Source: Andeanibacterium sp035497315 | GTDB taxonomy: Bacteria > Pseudomonadota > Alphaproteobacteria > Sphingomonadales > Sphingomonadaceae | Length of the DNA stretch: 64,000 nt | Assembly (NCBI GenBank): GCA_035497315.1 | Contig: DATJDU010000103.1 | Location: 1 to 64,000 of the forward strand | Direction: 5' to 3' | In this document: one piece after another, positions 1 to 8,272 of the stretch | How the letters are laid out: each line of letters starts with the position of its first letter | How positions within the stretch are numbered: position 1 is the first letter of the stretch | Notes under the pieces: generated by a model | Told to the model about the DNA's origin: nothing | Database searches by the model: none | The model's input: only the letters and a program-made list of their open reading frames with translations | Translations under genes and position numbers: made by a program

Positions 1-734
1 CTGCCCACGAAGCGCAGCAGGAACAGGAACATATTGATGAAGTCGAGATAGAGGTTCAGCGCCCCGAGCACGACCGCCTTGCCAGCCCATTCGGTGCCGG
101 CGACATAGGAATATTGTTCCTTCAGCTTCTGGGTATCATAGGCCGTCAGGCCAGCGAAGATCAGCACACCCAATGCGCTCACCGCCCAGGTCAGGGCAGG
201 CGACTGCAGGAAGATGTTGATCACGCTGGCGACCAGCAGGCCGATCACGCCCATGATCAGGAAGCTGCCCCAACCGCTCAGATCCTTCTGCGTCGTGTAG
301 CCATAGAGGCTGAGGCCCGCAAAGGCGCCCGCCGTGGCAAAGAAGGTCGTGGCAATCGAGGCCCCTGTATAGACGAGGAAGATCGTCGAGAGCGAAAGGC
401 CCATCAGCACCGCATAGCCCCAGAACAGGGCCCGCAGCGTGGACACGCTGAAGCGGTTTGCGCCGAAGCTCATCGCAAAGACGACGGCCAGCGGGGAGAG
501 CATCAGGACGATGCCCAGGCCGCTCGTCATCACCGATGCGGCCATGCCCGAGCGGGCGAACAGCATCGCGATGATGCCGGTCAACAGCACGCCGGAAGCC
601 ATGTAATTGTAAATCGACAGCATATGCTTGCGCAGGCCTGCGTCGAAAGTCGCGCGGCCGGCAAGATCGCCGCCATAGCTGGGAGACGCGCCGAATCCCG
701 GCTGCGAGCGGCGGGGTTCGTTCCAATCTGCCAT
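1..734 (-). CDS. Bax inhibitor-1 (BI-1/YccA) family membrane protein, 3-prime end cut by window edge
   Basis: The minus-strand reading frame begins at ATG 734 (MADWNEPRRS) and stays open to the window edge. It has a soluble N-terminal tail of about 40 residues followed by closely packed hydrophobic segments, consistent with the seven-helix BI-1 fold. The last visible residues (FLLRFVG) resemble the usual end of the family, so only a few residues are missing. A Shine-Dalgarno AGGAG lies 12 bases upstream of the start. BI-1 proteins are inner-membrane proteins linked to stress and to calcium or proton leak; the bacterial role is poorly defined. Family assignment is from overall pattern, not a search. 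Confidence 0.85.
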   Translation of the reverse strand, partial: MADWNEPRRSQPGFGASPSYGGDLAGRATFDAGLRKHMLSIYNYMASGVLLTGIIAMLFARSGMAASVMTSGLGIVLMLSPLAVVFAMSFGANRFSVSTLRALFWGYAVLMGLSLSTIFLVYTGASIATTFFATAGAFAGLSLYGYTTQKDLSGWGSFLIMGVIGLLVASVINIFLQSPALTWAVSALGVLIFAGLTAYDTQKLKEQYSYVAGTEWAGKAVVLGALNLYLDFINMFLFLLRFVG

Positions 735-843
735 TTTCGTTTCCTACTCCTGTGCCGGCCTCCAGAGCGGACCGGACAGAATCGAATATCGAGGGTCACG
801 CCCCCAATTTCAAGGAAAACCGGACAGCATCGATCCGGTTTTG

Positions 844-1671
844 TTATCTTTGGGCAGCAGCCTGGGCCTGAGCCCGCGCCTGAGCTGCCATTTCGATCGA
901 GCGGTCACGCGCACCGCGCAGGGTCGCCTCCACCAGAACCGCCAGCGCATTGTCCTTGTCCAGGACATCGAGCCCAACCTGAGTGACGCCGCCCGGGCTG
1001 GCAACGCGGCGTGCCAGTTCGCCCGGGGAATGCTCCGACGAAGCTGCCAGAGCCGAAGCGCCTTCCACCATGGCAAGGGCCAGGCGCTGCGCCTGCTCTG
1101 CCGGCAATCCCAAATGTGCCGCCCCCTGTGCCAGCGCATCGATGAAACGATAGACGAAGGCCGGGCCCGAACCAGCCAGTGCCGTCACGAGGTCCATCAG
1201 GCTCTCTTCGGCCAGCCACTCCGCCGTTCCGAGCGGCCCCATCAGCGCGTCCACCCTCGCGCGCGCACTATCGTCCAGCCCCGATCCGACCAGCGCGACG
1301 GGGGATTTTCCCAGCGCGGCAGCAAGGTTGGGCATCACCCGCACCTGCGCTGCGCAGCGCGGGAAATTGCCTGCCAGGGTCTCCAGCTGAACTCCCGCCA
1401 GCACCGAGAGCAACACCGAGCCCGGCCCGGCGAAACGCTCCACATCAGGCGCGACTTCGGCCAGCTTCTGCGGTTTTACTCCCAGCATGATTGCGTCGAA
1501 CTCGCCGGTTTCAGGCAGCGCCCGCAATTGCGCCACTCCCGCCGGAAGCTCGCGCGGACTGGGGTTGACCACGGTGAATGACGAAGGGGCAATACCGCCC
1601 GCGATCCAGCCCTGAACCATGGCGCCGACCATATTGCCGCAGCCGACGAGGAGAATGGAGTTGAAGGTCAT
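844..1671 (-). CDS. proC: Pyrroline-5-carboxylate reductase
   Basis: This cytoplasmic enzyme performs the last step of proline synthesis, NAD(P)H-dependent reduction of pyrroline-5-carboxylate. The 275-residue protein starts MTFNSILLVGCGNMVGAM, with the N-terminal Rossmann dinucleotide-binding motif VGCGNM. It carries the ProC dimer-domain signature in the C-terminal half (ALAGSGPAFVYRF, then the GGVTQVGLDVL segment). Length is normal for the family. The start at 1671 is chosen because the Rossmann motif follows at once; no good Shine-Dalgarno is visible, and the reading frame continues upstream only through a dispersed repeat. A YbjN-like gene lies upstream on the same strand. Confidence 0.93.
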   Translation of the reverse strand: MTFNSILLVGCGNMVGAMVQGWIAGGIAPSSFTVVNPSPRELPAGVAQLRALPETGEFDAIMLGVKPQKLAEVAPDVERFAGPGSVLLSVLAGVQLETLAGNFPRCAAQVRVMPNLAAALGKSPVALVGSGLDDSARARVDALMGPLGTAEWLAEESLMDLVTALAGSGPAFVYRFIDALAQGAAHLGLPAEQAQRLALAMVEGASALAASSEHSPGELARRVASPGGVTQVGLDVLDKDNALAVLVEATLRGARDRSIEMAAQARAQAQAAAQR

Positions 1672-1696
1672 GAGGCAGATCAATCCGGCTTGAAGC

Positions 1697-1787
1697 TTCG
1701 TCATTGCGAGGGACCGCAGGCCCCGCGGCAATCCCGGGCTGGATATCCAACTGCCCTGGATTGCTTCGCTGCGCCTGCAATGACGAA
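1697..1787. repeat. Dispersed palindromic repeat element (TCATTGCGAG type)
   Basis: A 91-bp element has perfect 11-bp terminal inverted repeats (TTCGTCATTGC at 1697-1707 and GCAATGACGAA at 1777-1787) and internal paired segments (GCGGCAATCC and GGATTGCTTCGC). Sequences of this kind, with TCATTGCGAG at one end and GCAATGACG at the other, are a known class of short interspersed repeats in many proteobacteria. It ends 26 bp before the proC start and is likely to be transcribed with it, so it may affect mRNA stability or expression. Only one copy is seen in this window. Confidence 0.75.
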
Positions 1788-1801
1788 TTAGGAACCCGCC
1801 T

Positions 1802-2305
1802 TCAAGCCTCTCCGGCTGCATCCACAAGCGCGCTGGCCAGCGCATCGGCGGGATTCTTGTCACCCCACAGCACGAACTGGAAGGCAGGATAGAAACGGTC
1901 ACATTCGGCAACGGCGCTTTCCACCGCGAATTGGGCCTGGCCAAGGCTGAGCAGCCCGTCATCGCCCAGCATCAGCCCATGCCGGTAAAGCAGAACGCCG
2001 CCATTCGACCAGATGTCGAAATGGCCGAGCCAGAGCTGTTCATTGACGAGAGCGAGCAATTCGAAAGTTGCCCGGCGCTTGGCATCGGGTACGCGAATGT
2101 CCGGCAGGCAGAGCAATTGCAGCACCCGGTCTTCCGAACGCCAGATGCCGCGAACCTGATAGCGGGTCCAGCTACCCTGGATCTCGCCCGAAATTTCATC
2201 ATCGCTGACGAATTCGCATGGCCAGCCGCGCGCATCGAACAATTGTGCGAGCATATCGACCGGGGCCGCATCATCACGGTCGATGTCCTCTTCGCTTGTC
2301 CTCAT
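1802..2305 (-). CDS. YbjN domain-containing protein
   Basis: The 167-residue acidic soluble protein resembles the YbjN family, a type III secretion chaperone-like fold, as shown by the segment GSWTRYQVRGIWRSEDRVLQ and the later FELLALVNEQLWLGHFDIW. The function in alphaproteobacteria is unknown; in enterobacteria YbjN affects motility and stress responses. ATG 2305 is preferred because GGGAAG lies about 8 bases upstream. A GTG at 2320 would add five residues. The gene is followed by the repeat element and proC on the same strand. Confidence 0.75.
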   Translation of the reverse strand: MRTSEEDIDRDDAAPVDMLAQLFDARGWPCEFVSDDEISGEIQGSWTRYQVRGIWRSEDRVLQLLCLPDIRVPDAKRRATFELLALVNEQLWLGHFDIWSNGGVLLYRHGLMLGDDGLLSLGQAQFAVESAVAECDRFYPAFQFVLWGDKNPADALASALVDAAGEA

Positions 2306-2454
2306 CGCATAGCTTCCCACGGTTCAGGCAACCCTTCCGCTAACCAATGCGTTGCGCAGTAGCGTTGCGGCAATCCGCCTCCCCAGCGACACTGGGCAAA
2401 ACTCGATAACCCTGTTTACAAGCTGTGCAAAAGCAACGCCATCCGGCACACGGA

Positions 2455-4167
2455 TCAGGAGATCGGAGTAACCTCTTCACCCGGATCGCTGGTGAAGGCA
2501 AAGCAATCGATCCCGGCCGCCTTGAGTTTGGCGATGAAGGCACTGGCCTGCTTGGCATTGGAGAACGGCCCGGTCAGCAGGCGATTGGTGCGGCCCCACT
2601 GCGCGACATAACCCTTGCGATCGCCAAACAGCTTGGATTGCTCCTTCTGGAACTTGCGCCAGGTGAAGGCGATTGCCGACCGATTCTGCCCCGTGCCCAC
2701 CTGCACGAACACGCGACTCGGATTGGCAGCCTTCTTCTTGGCCTCGGCCTTTTTCTCCGCTTCGACCTTCTTTCGCTCGATCTCGGCCTTTCGATCAGCC
2801 TCGGCCCTCGCTTTTTCCGCCTCCGCTCTGGCTTTTTCCGCCTCGGCTTTCTTGTCAGGTTCGCGCCGGATAGCGATGCGGGTTATGTCCACTGCGCCGG
2901 GCGCGGGCCCGACCTTCGTGGACAGGGTGCCGAATTCAGCGAAAGCGTCCTCCAGGCTTGCCGGGGGCGGCGGCGAAGGATCGATTGTCCTGGTGGGGCC
3001 GGGGCGCGGCGTAGGCTGCACAGCGGCCAGCACAGGAGGAGCAGCCTTGGCTGGAGCTGGAGCTGGAGCCGGGTCCGACTTCGCCAGGGCAGCGGGCTTC
3101 GCCGCGGCAACGGGCCGGGCCGCCGGTTTCAGTTCCGCCGGTTTCAATTCCGCAGGCTTCGGCGCGGCCACGGGCCTGGATATGACCGGGGGCTGGGGCG
3201 CATCCGCCTTGGCAAGCGAGATGACCGGGCCCACCGGCGGCGCGGCAGGCTTTGGCTTTGCATTGCCCAGCGGCGTGCCGGAGGGCGTGAGCCGGGCATC
3301 GACCGCCGCCACCGCCACCTGGGGTGGTTTTACCGCAGCGGCATATTGGGCAATCAGCGGATCGTCTTTTCCGATCGCATCGGCATCCGGGAAATGGCCG
3401 AAATTGCCAGCCGCCACCTGCTGCGAACGAGTAAGCTTCGGCATATAGCGCAGATAAGGCGCGATCCGGCTGGCGAGCGAAGCTGGCATCACCGCATCGG
3501 CGATGGCGACTGCCTCTTCCGTCTTGCCCGAAGCAGCCAGCGCAAAGGCGCGCGTACGATACGCCGCCAGATCCCGCCGCTGGAGCAGCGGCAGCAATGT
3601 GGCTTCCGCCCCCGCCTGATCGCCGCCGATCGCCTGGCTCAACGCAAGCTGCCGTGTGATTTCCTGGACCTTTTCGTCCCGCAATCCACCCTCGGCCAGC
3701 GCCATGCGATAGAATTGCTGCGCCCGGCCATTATCGCCCATCAGATCATAGGCAAGCCCGCGTTCGGCAGCATGGGAGCCCAGTCGGGCGCCCTGCTTTT
3801 CCGCCTCGTCGAACAGGGCCAGCGCCTCGACCGGGCGCCTGCGGGCAACCTGCGCCGCGCCCAGTCCGACCTTGGCGTCGGCGGCGGACTCAGGAAGCAG
3901 TTCCGCACGGGAGAAGAACCCCACTCCCGCGGCCACATCGTTCAGTTCGAGCGACGCCCAGCCCGCATCGAGCAGCGCGCTGCCATCCCGGGGATTGGCG
4001 CCCAGCCGCTTGAGCGCGTCGCTCAGCTCGCTGGCAGCCTGTGGGGGGAGCGGCTGGACCACCTCGCGCGAGGGGGCCTCGGCGCCGGACTGCGCCATTG
4101 CAGGCACAGCCGAAAGCGCGACGACCAGCGCCGCACCGACTATTCCCTCACGCATCGTGGCACGCAT
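2455..4167 (-). CDS. TPR and SPOR domain cell-envelope protein
   Basis: The protein has about 570 residues. An N-terminal signal peptide ends near AMAQ, so it is exported. TPR-like helical repeats occupy about residues 40-260. A long Ala/Pro-rich linker follows, then a charged Lys/Glu/Ala stretch of about 50 residues likely to be an extended helix (EKARAEAEKARAEADRKAE). A C-terminal SPOR domain is visible from VFVQVGTGQNRSAIAFTW to the end. SPOR domains bind denuded septal peptidoglycan, and the gene lies directly after ftsZ, so a periplasmic role at the division site is likely. The start is uncertain: ATG 4167 or 4155 fits the signal peptide, and a TTG at 4203 is also in frame. Confidence 0.8.
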   Translation of the reverse strand: MRATMREGIVGAALVVALSAVPAMAQSGAEAPSREVVQPLPPQAASELSDALKRLGANPRDGSALLDAGWASLELNDVAAGVGFFSRAELLPESAADAKVGLGAAQVARRRPVEALALFDEAEKQGARLGSHAAERGLAYDLMGDNGRAQQFYRMALAEGGLRDEKVQEITRQLALSQAIGGDQAGAEATLLPLLQRRDLAAYRTRAFALAASGKTEEAVAIADAVMPASLASRIAPYLRYMPKLTRSQQVAAGNFGHFPDADAIGKDDPLIAQYAAAVKPPQVAVAAVDARLTPSGTPLGNAKPKPAAPPVGPVISLAKADAPQPPVISRPVAAPKPAELKPAELKPAARPVAAAKPAALAKSDPAPAPAPAKAAPPVLAAVQPTPRPGPTRTIDPSPPPPASLEDAFAEFGTLSTKVGPAPGAVDITRIAIRREPDKKAEAEKARAEAEKARAEADRKAEIERKKVEAEKKAEAKKKAANPSRVFVQVGTGQNRSAIAFTWRKFQKEQSKLFGDRKGYVAQWGRTNRLLTGPFSNAKQASAFIAKLKAAGIDCFAFTSDPGEEVTPIS

Positions 4168-4254
4168 CTTGGAATTCACTGGACCCGAACCCGCTATCGC
4201 CAATCGTCACGCCCGCGACTGGCTGCTGCATTTTCTGCCCAGGCGCGGCTGAAC

Positions 4255-4272
4255 GGGGGACTAACATCCCCC
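4255..4272 (-). terminator. Stem-loop just after ftsZ
   Basis: A 6-bp GC stem (GGGGGA with TCCCCC) closes a 6-base loop, starting 11 bases after the ftsZ stop codon. There is no T-tract on the minus strand after it, so it may be an attenuating or mRNA-stabilising hairpin rather than a full intrinsic terminator. Confidence 0.4.
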
Positions 4273-4282
4273 GCCCCTGCGA

Positions 4283-5926
4283 TTACTGATTGTTCTGCCG
4301 CCCCAGGAAACGCGGGATGCTGAGCGAGGGGCCCGACGGATCATCGTCACCGTCATCCTCTGCGGCATCCTTGGCCGCGCCACGCGACAGGTTCGCCATG
4401 CGTTCGAACAGGGTCGAACCGCCGCCTGCCGCACCGCCGGCAGCCGCACCGGCAGCGCCACCCTCACCTGCGAGGATACCCCGGCGCCGTGCGCCGCCAA
4501 GCTGCGGCTGCACCGGCTCGTCCTGCGCGGCGAGACGGCTCGCATCGAGCAGCAACTCGTCCGGCGCATCTGACCCGCCAGCGTCCGGTGCTTCCAGTGT
4601 CAGCTCCAGTTCGCTGCCCGCGCCGGCCTGCGAGGGGACAGCATTCCAGTCCTCCGCGATCCCGTCGTCTTCTTCCTCTTCTTCAAGAGACAATTCGCCG
4701 GTCTGGATCTCGTCGCCGGTCAGCGAAGCATAGCTGGTGTCATCCGCATCGTCATACTCATCCTCCTCATCGAACGAGGCAGGCTCGTAAGCATGGGGCA
4801 TGGGCGGTGTGGGCGGCGCGAAGCTGGGAGCCGGCTCCGGACGGGTTGCGGCCACATCCACCGCCAGCTCGTCTTCGGTCGGCAAGGGCAGCACGGGCCG
4901 CTTGGGCCCACGCGGCGCGGAAAAATCGAGCGGACGCGAGGCATGCACGGCCTGCTCCACCGTCTGCTCGATACCGGTAGCGACCACCGAGACGCGAATC
5001 TTGCCGACCAGATCCGGGTTGAAGGCCGAACCCCAGATGATATTCGCATCGGGATCGACCAGCTCGCGGATGTGATTGGCAGCCTCGTCCACTTCCAGCA
5101 GCTTCATATCGTCGCCGCCGATGATGGAGATGATCACGCCCTTGGCACCCTGCATGCTCACGCCATCGAGCAGCGGATTTGCAATGGCGCGTTCGGCAGC
5201 TTCCAGGGCACGATTTTCGCCCTCGGCCTCGCCAGTACCCATCATGGCCTTGCCCATCTCCCCCATCACCGAGCGAACGTCGGCAAAGTCGAGGTTGATC
5301 AGGCCCGGCATCACCATCAGATCGGTGATGGAACGCACGCCCTGCTGAAGCACTTCGTCCGCCAGGGAGAAAGCTTCCTTGAAAGTGGTTTCCGCCTTGG
5401 CCACCAGGAACAGGTTCTGGTTGGGAATGACGATCAGCGTATCGACGTGCTTTTGCAGCTCCTCGATCCCCGCGTCGGCCGCGCGCATGCGGCGCGTGCC
5501 TTCGAACAGGAACGGCTTGGTCACCACGCCCACGGTGAGCACGCCCTTGCGCCGTGCGGCTTCCGCAATCACCGGCGCCGCGCCGGTGCCGGTGCCGCCG
5601 CCCATGCCGGCCGCGATGAAGACCATGTTCACGCCGTCGAGCGCGCGCTCCAGATCATCGACGGTTTCTTCGGCTGCGGCTCGCCCCACTTCCGGCCGCG
5701 ACCCGGCGCCCAGGCCCTGGGTAATGTCGGGCCCGAGCTGGATGCGGTTTTCAGCGATGGAATTGTTCAGCGCCTGCGCGTCCGTATTCGCGACGATGAA
5801 GTCCACGCCCTCGATCTCGGACTTGATCATATTGGCGATGGCGTTGCCGCCTGCACCACCGACACCGATCACGGTGATGCGGGGGCGCAGTTCCTCAACC
5901 GAAGGCGGGCCGATATTGATGCTCAT
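4283..5926 (-). CDS. ftsZ: Cell division protein FtsZ
   Basis: FtsZ is the tubulin-like GTPase that forms the Z-ring at midcell. The 547-residue protein has the GTP-binding core in about residues 1-320, with the N-terminal VGGAGGNA loop and the tubulin signature GGGTGTG. A long linker of roughly 215 residues follows, Pro-rich, then strongly acidic (runs of D and E), then Gly/Ala-rich. The conserved C-terminal peptide SIPRFLGRQ binds FtsA and other partners. The protein is long because of this linker, as is common in alphaproteobacteria. GGAGAG lies about 7 bases before the ATG. A 133-bp gap separates it from ftsA and contains a DnaA box. Confidence 0.98.
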   Translation of the reverse strand: MSINIGPPSVEELRPRITVIGVGGAGGNAIANMIKSEIEGVDFIVANTDAQALNNSIAENRIQLGPDITQGLGAGSRPEVGRAAAEETVDDLERALDGVNMVFIAAGMGGGTGTGAAPVIAEAARRKGVLTVGVVTKPFLFEGTRRMRAADAGIEELQKHVDTLIVIPNQNLFLVAKAETTFKEAFSLADEVLQQGVRSITDLMVMPGLINLDFADVRSVMGEMGKAMMGTGEAEGENRALEAAERAIANPLLDGVSMQGAKGVIISIIGGDDMKLLEVDEAANHIRELVDPDANIIWGSAFNPDLVGKIRVSVVATGIEQTVEQAVHASRPLDFSAPRGPKRPVLPLPTEDELAVDVAATRPEPAPSFAPPTPPMPHAYEPASFDEEDEYDDADDTSYASLTGDEIQTGELSLEEEEEDDGIAEDWNAVPSQAGAGSELELTLEAPDAGGSDAPDELLLDASRLAAQDEPVQPQLGGARRRGILAGEGGAAGAAAGGAAGGGSTLFERMANLSRGAAKDAAEDDGDDDPSGPSLSIPRFLGRQNNQ

Positions 5927-5988
5927 TGAAGCTCTCCAAGGGGGCGCGAAGCACGGCGATGCTCATTGTTGCACTTGTGCCATAAAGG

Positions 5989-5993
5989 GAATC
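5989..5993. promoter_or_regulatory. GANTC (CcrM) methylation site upstream of ftsZ
   Basis: GAATC lies 63 bp upstream of the ftsZ start. GANTC is the target of the cell-cycle methylase CcrM in most alphaproteobacteria, and methylation at promoters modulates GcrA-dependent transcription, including that of ftsZ in Caulobacter. A single GANTC is expected by chance every 256 bp, so this is only suggestive. Confidence 0.4.
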
Positions 5994-6016
5994 GCTGGTG
6001 CAAAGCGTAACTGTCC

Positions 6017-6025
6017 TTATCCACA
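6017..6025 (+). promoter_or_regulatory. Perfect DnaA box in the ftsA-ftsZ intergenic region
   Basis: TTATCCACA, the consensus DnaA box, lies 91-99 bp upstream of the ftsZ start and within the only sizeable gap in the division cluster. On the minus strand a weak TTGTCA hexamer (6034-6029) could be a -35 element, which would put the DnaA box inside the promoter spacer. DnaA is known to activate ftsZ in Caulobacter, so a role in coupling replication to division is plausible. Confidence 0.7.
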
Positions 6026-6059
6026 GTCTGACAAGCGTGCTTCAAACAGCGCTCATCTG

Positions 6060-7340
6060 TCAAAAATACTGTTTCAGGGCCTGGAACACACGCTGGGCGA
6101 GTGCAAGGCCGGTGAGGCGGGTCGTGTCCTGATAGCCGGGACGGATTGCGCGAACGTCCACCGGATCGGCCGCGGCATAGAGTACCAGCCCTGCCAGTGT
6201 CGAAAAGCCGGGCACGCCATGCGCCTCCGGAAGGCCCTTGAGTGCGGGAGGCCGGCCGATCCGCACAGGGCGGCCCAGCGCCCCTTGCGCGAAATCCGCA
6301 ATGCCTGCCAGCTCTGCCCCGCCACCGGTCAGCACAACCTGGCCGTTCTTGCCGGAAAAACCCAACGCCTTGAGCGTTTTGGAAATTTCGTTCACCAGCC
6401 GGTCAAGCTGGCCGGTAATGACCGAGATCAGCTCGGCCCGCGGCACACGGTTCTTGTCGTCTGCATGGCGGGCAAGCGGGCCTGCCTGTTCCTCGCCCGG
6501 GCCGTTCACGGGGATCATCTCGCGATGGTCGGTGGGCGAGGCGATGGCGGAGCCTGAAACACATTTGAGCCGTTCGGCCTGAAAGCGGCGGATGCCGAAA
6601 TGGGACGCGATTGCATCCGTAATATCGGCCGAACCCATCTGGATCGGCATCATGCCCAGCAGCATTCCGCCCGCATAGACAGAGACATTGGTGACTTCCG
6701 CCCCCAGTTCGATCAGGGCCACGCCCAGTTCGCGCTCTTCCTGGCTGAGGCAGGCAAAGCCCGCCGCGACCGGCGATGCGACGACCGATTCGACTTCGAG
6801 ATGCGCATTCTGCACCGCTTCAGTGATGTTGCGCACCGGTGCGCCATCGGCGCACATCACATGGATATCGACCCCCAGCCGTTCGGCATGGAGGCCCTTG
6901 GGATTGGCCACGCCATGCGCCCCATCCAGCGTATAATGCGCCGGCTGGGCGTGGAGCACGGTGCGGCCATCGGGCTGGAGCCCATCGCGCGCGGCAACGA
7001 GGAGATGCTCGATATCCTCTTCCTCGATCCGGCGGCCACCGATGTCGATTTCAACCTGGGCGATCTTGCTGGACAGCCCCGCACCCGAACAGCCGATCCA
7101 CACGCTCGAAACACTGGTGCCGGCAAGCTTTTCCGCCCGCTCGATAGCATCGCGCACGGCATAGGTCGCCGCCTGCATATCGGTGACATAGCCGCGCTTG
7201 ATCCCCTGCGCCGCGCGGTGCCCCGATCCCAGCACGATCATCTCGCCCGTTTCGCTCACCCCCGCGATCATCGCGGAGATGCGGAACGAACCGATGTTGA
7301 TCGCGCCATAGACCTTGGTGATGCGCGGCGTGACGGCCAT
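6060..7340 (-). CDS. ftsA: Cell division protein FtsA
   Basis: FtsA is the actin-like ATPase that tethers FtsZ to the membrane and recruits late divisome proteins. The 426-residue protein has the N-terminal nucleotide-binding motif YGAINIGSF, the SHS2 insert at about residues 85-165 and the phosphate-2 motif VVLTGGGAELAG. The C-terminus RVFQALKQYF is the expected amphipathic membrane-targeting helix. The ATG shares one base with the TAA stop of ftsQ (TAATG), so translation is probably coupled. The neighbours are ftsQ and ftsZ, as in the classical cluster. Confidence 0.97.
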   Translation of the reverse strand: MAVTPRITKVYGAINIGSFRISAMIAGVSETGEMIVLGSGHRAAQGIKRGYVTDMQAATYAVRDAIERAEKLAGTSVSSVWIGCSGAGLSSKIAQVEIDIGGRRIEEEDIEHLLVAARDGLQPDGRTVLHAQPAHYTLDGAHGVANPKGLHAERLGVDIHVMCADGAPVRNITEAVQNAHLEVESVVASPVAAGFACLSQEERELGVALIELGAEVTNVSVYAGGMLLGMMPIQMGSADITDAIASHFGIRRFQAERLKCVSGSAIASPTDHREMIPVNGPGEEQAGPLARHADDKNRVPRAELISVITGQLDRLVNEISKTLKALGFSGKNGQVVLTGGGAELAGIADFAQGALGRPVRIGRPPALKGLPEAHGVPGFSTLAGLVLYAAADPVDVRAIRPGYQDTTRLTGLALAQRVFQALKQYF

Positions 7341-8272
7341 TATTCGACTTCCTCCGCCGTCTTGGTCGCCGCAGTGCCGGCCTCGGTCGGCTCCTGCGAG
7401 AGGCCGGGAATGCGCATATAGATGCGTTCGGGTGCGCGCATATCGAAGGTGGCAACCTTGCCGCCCAGCAGGCGGTTCACCCCGTCGAGCCGGGCGAAGG
7501 AGACCAGCGCGCTCGCCGCTTCCCGTTCACCCTGCGGCAGGGCCAGCACCTGCCCGGTCTTGAACGTGAGGTTCCAGCGGCGATTGCCGACCCATTCGGC
7601 ACCGGAAAGCTGCGGTTCGAGCGCGGGGGCCGCATCGAGCAACTGGCCCAGCGCAGCAACCTGACGGCCCGCGCCCGGGCCTTCGATGATCAGCTCGCCC
7701 CGTGCAGCGCCGGCGGAGACAGGCTCCAGCTCGTGCCCGGTATCGTCGATCAGCACCAGCCGCCCGGCCTTCTTCAGCACGGCGTGCGGCGTACGCTCGA
7801 CAATGTCGATCACCAGCGAATCCGGCAGGCGGCGCGATACGCGTGCATCCTTGACCCAGCTGAGGCCGAGCAGTTGCAGCCGCACCGCATCGAGATCGAC
7901 CAGCGGCATCGCCCGGTCCCGCTCGCCCAGTACCCGCTCATAGACCTTGAGTTCATTCATGCGCTGCACGCCGCGCACTTCCACCCGGCGAACTTCGAAG
8001 CCGGAATCCCCCGCCAGCGTGGCGATCTGCTGGTTGGCGAGCGCAGGCAGGCCCGCAAGGCTGGCGACCACCCAGGCAAGCGCCACCGCCCCGCCAAGGA
8101 TAATGGCGAGGAAAATGCGCTGGAGCTGTTCTTCGGTGAAGGGCAGCCAGCGCATCAGCATATCCGCCATCGCCCCGGTGGTGGAGCGTGCCCTGTTCAC
8201 CTTTTGCGCGGTGCCCCGTGCCGCCGCCGCGCGGCGGACGCCCTGGGCCTTGCGCTTGATCGTTTGCGCCAC
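7340..8272 (-). CDS. ftsQ: Cell division protein FtsQ
   Basis: FtsQ is a bitopic inner-membrane protein that links early and late divisome components. The 310-residue protein has a basic cytoplasmic N-terminus, one membrane segment (about residues 53-75) and a periplasmic POTRA domain beginning at FEVRRVEVRGVQRM, followed by the FtsQ domain. The GTG start at 8272 follows directly on the TAG stop of ddl, with no intervening base. The 3-prime end overlaps ftsA by one base. Confidence 0.95.
   Translation of the reverse strand: MAQTIKRKAQGVRRAAAARGTAQKVNRARSTTGAMADMLMRWLPFTEEQLQRIFLAIILGGAVALAWVVASLAGLPALANQQIATLAGDSGFEVRRVEVRGVQRMNELKVYERVLGERDRAMPLVDLDAVRLQLLGLSWVKDARVSRRLPDSLVIDIVERTPHAVLKKAGRLVLIDDTGHELEPVSAGAARGELIIEGPGAGRQVAALGQLLDAAPALEPQLSGAEWVGNRRWNLTFKTGQVLALPQGEREAASALVSFARLDGVNRLLGGKVATFDMRAPERIYMRIPGLSQEPTEAGTAATKTAEEVE

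Noticed and set aside
2425..4323. 632-codon plus-strand open frame opposite the TPR/SPOR gene
   Set aside because: It is antisense to a clear coding gene, rich in Arg/Gly, and shows no family motif; a GC-rich shadow frame.
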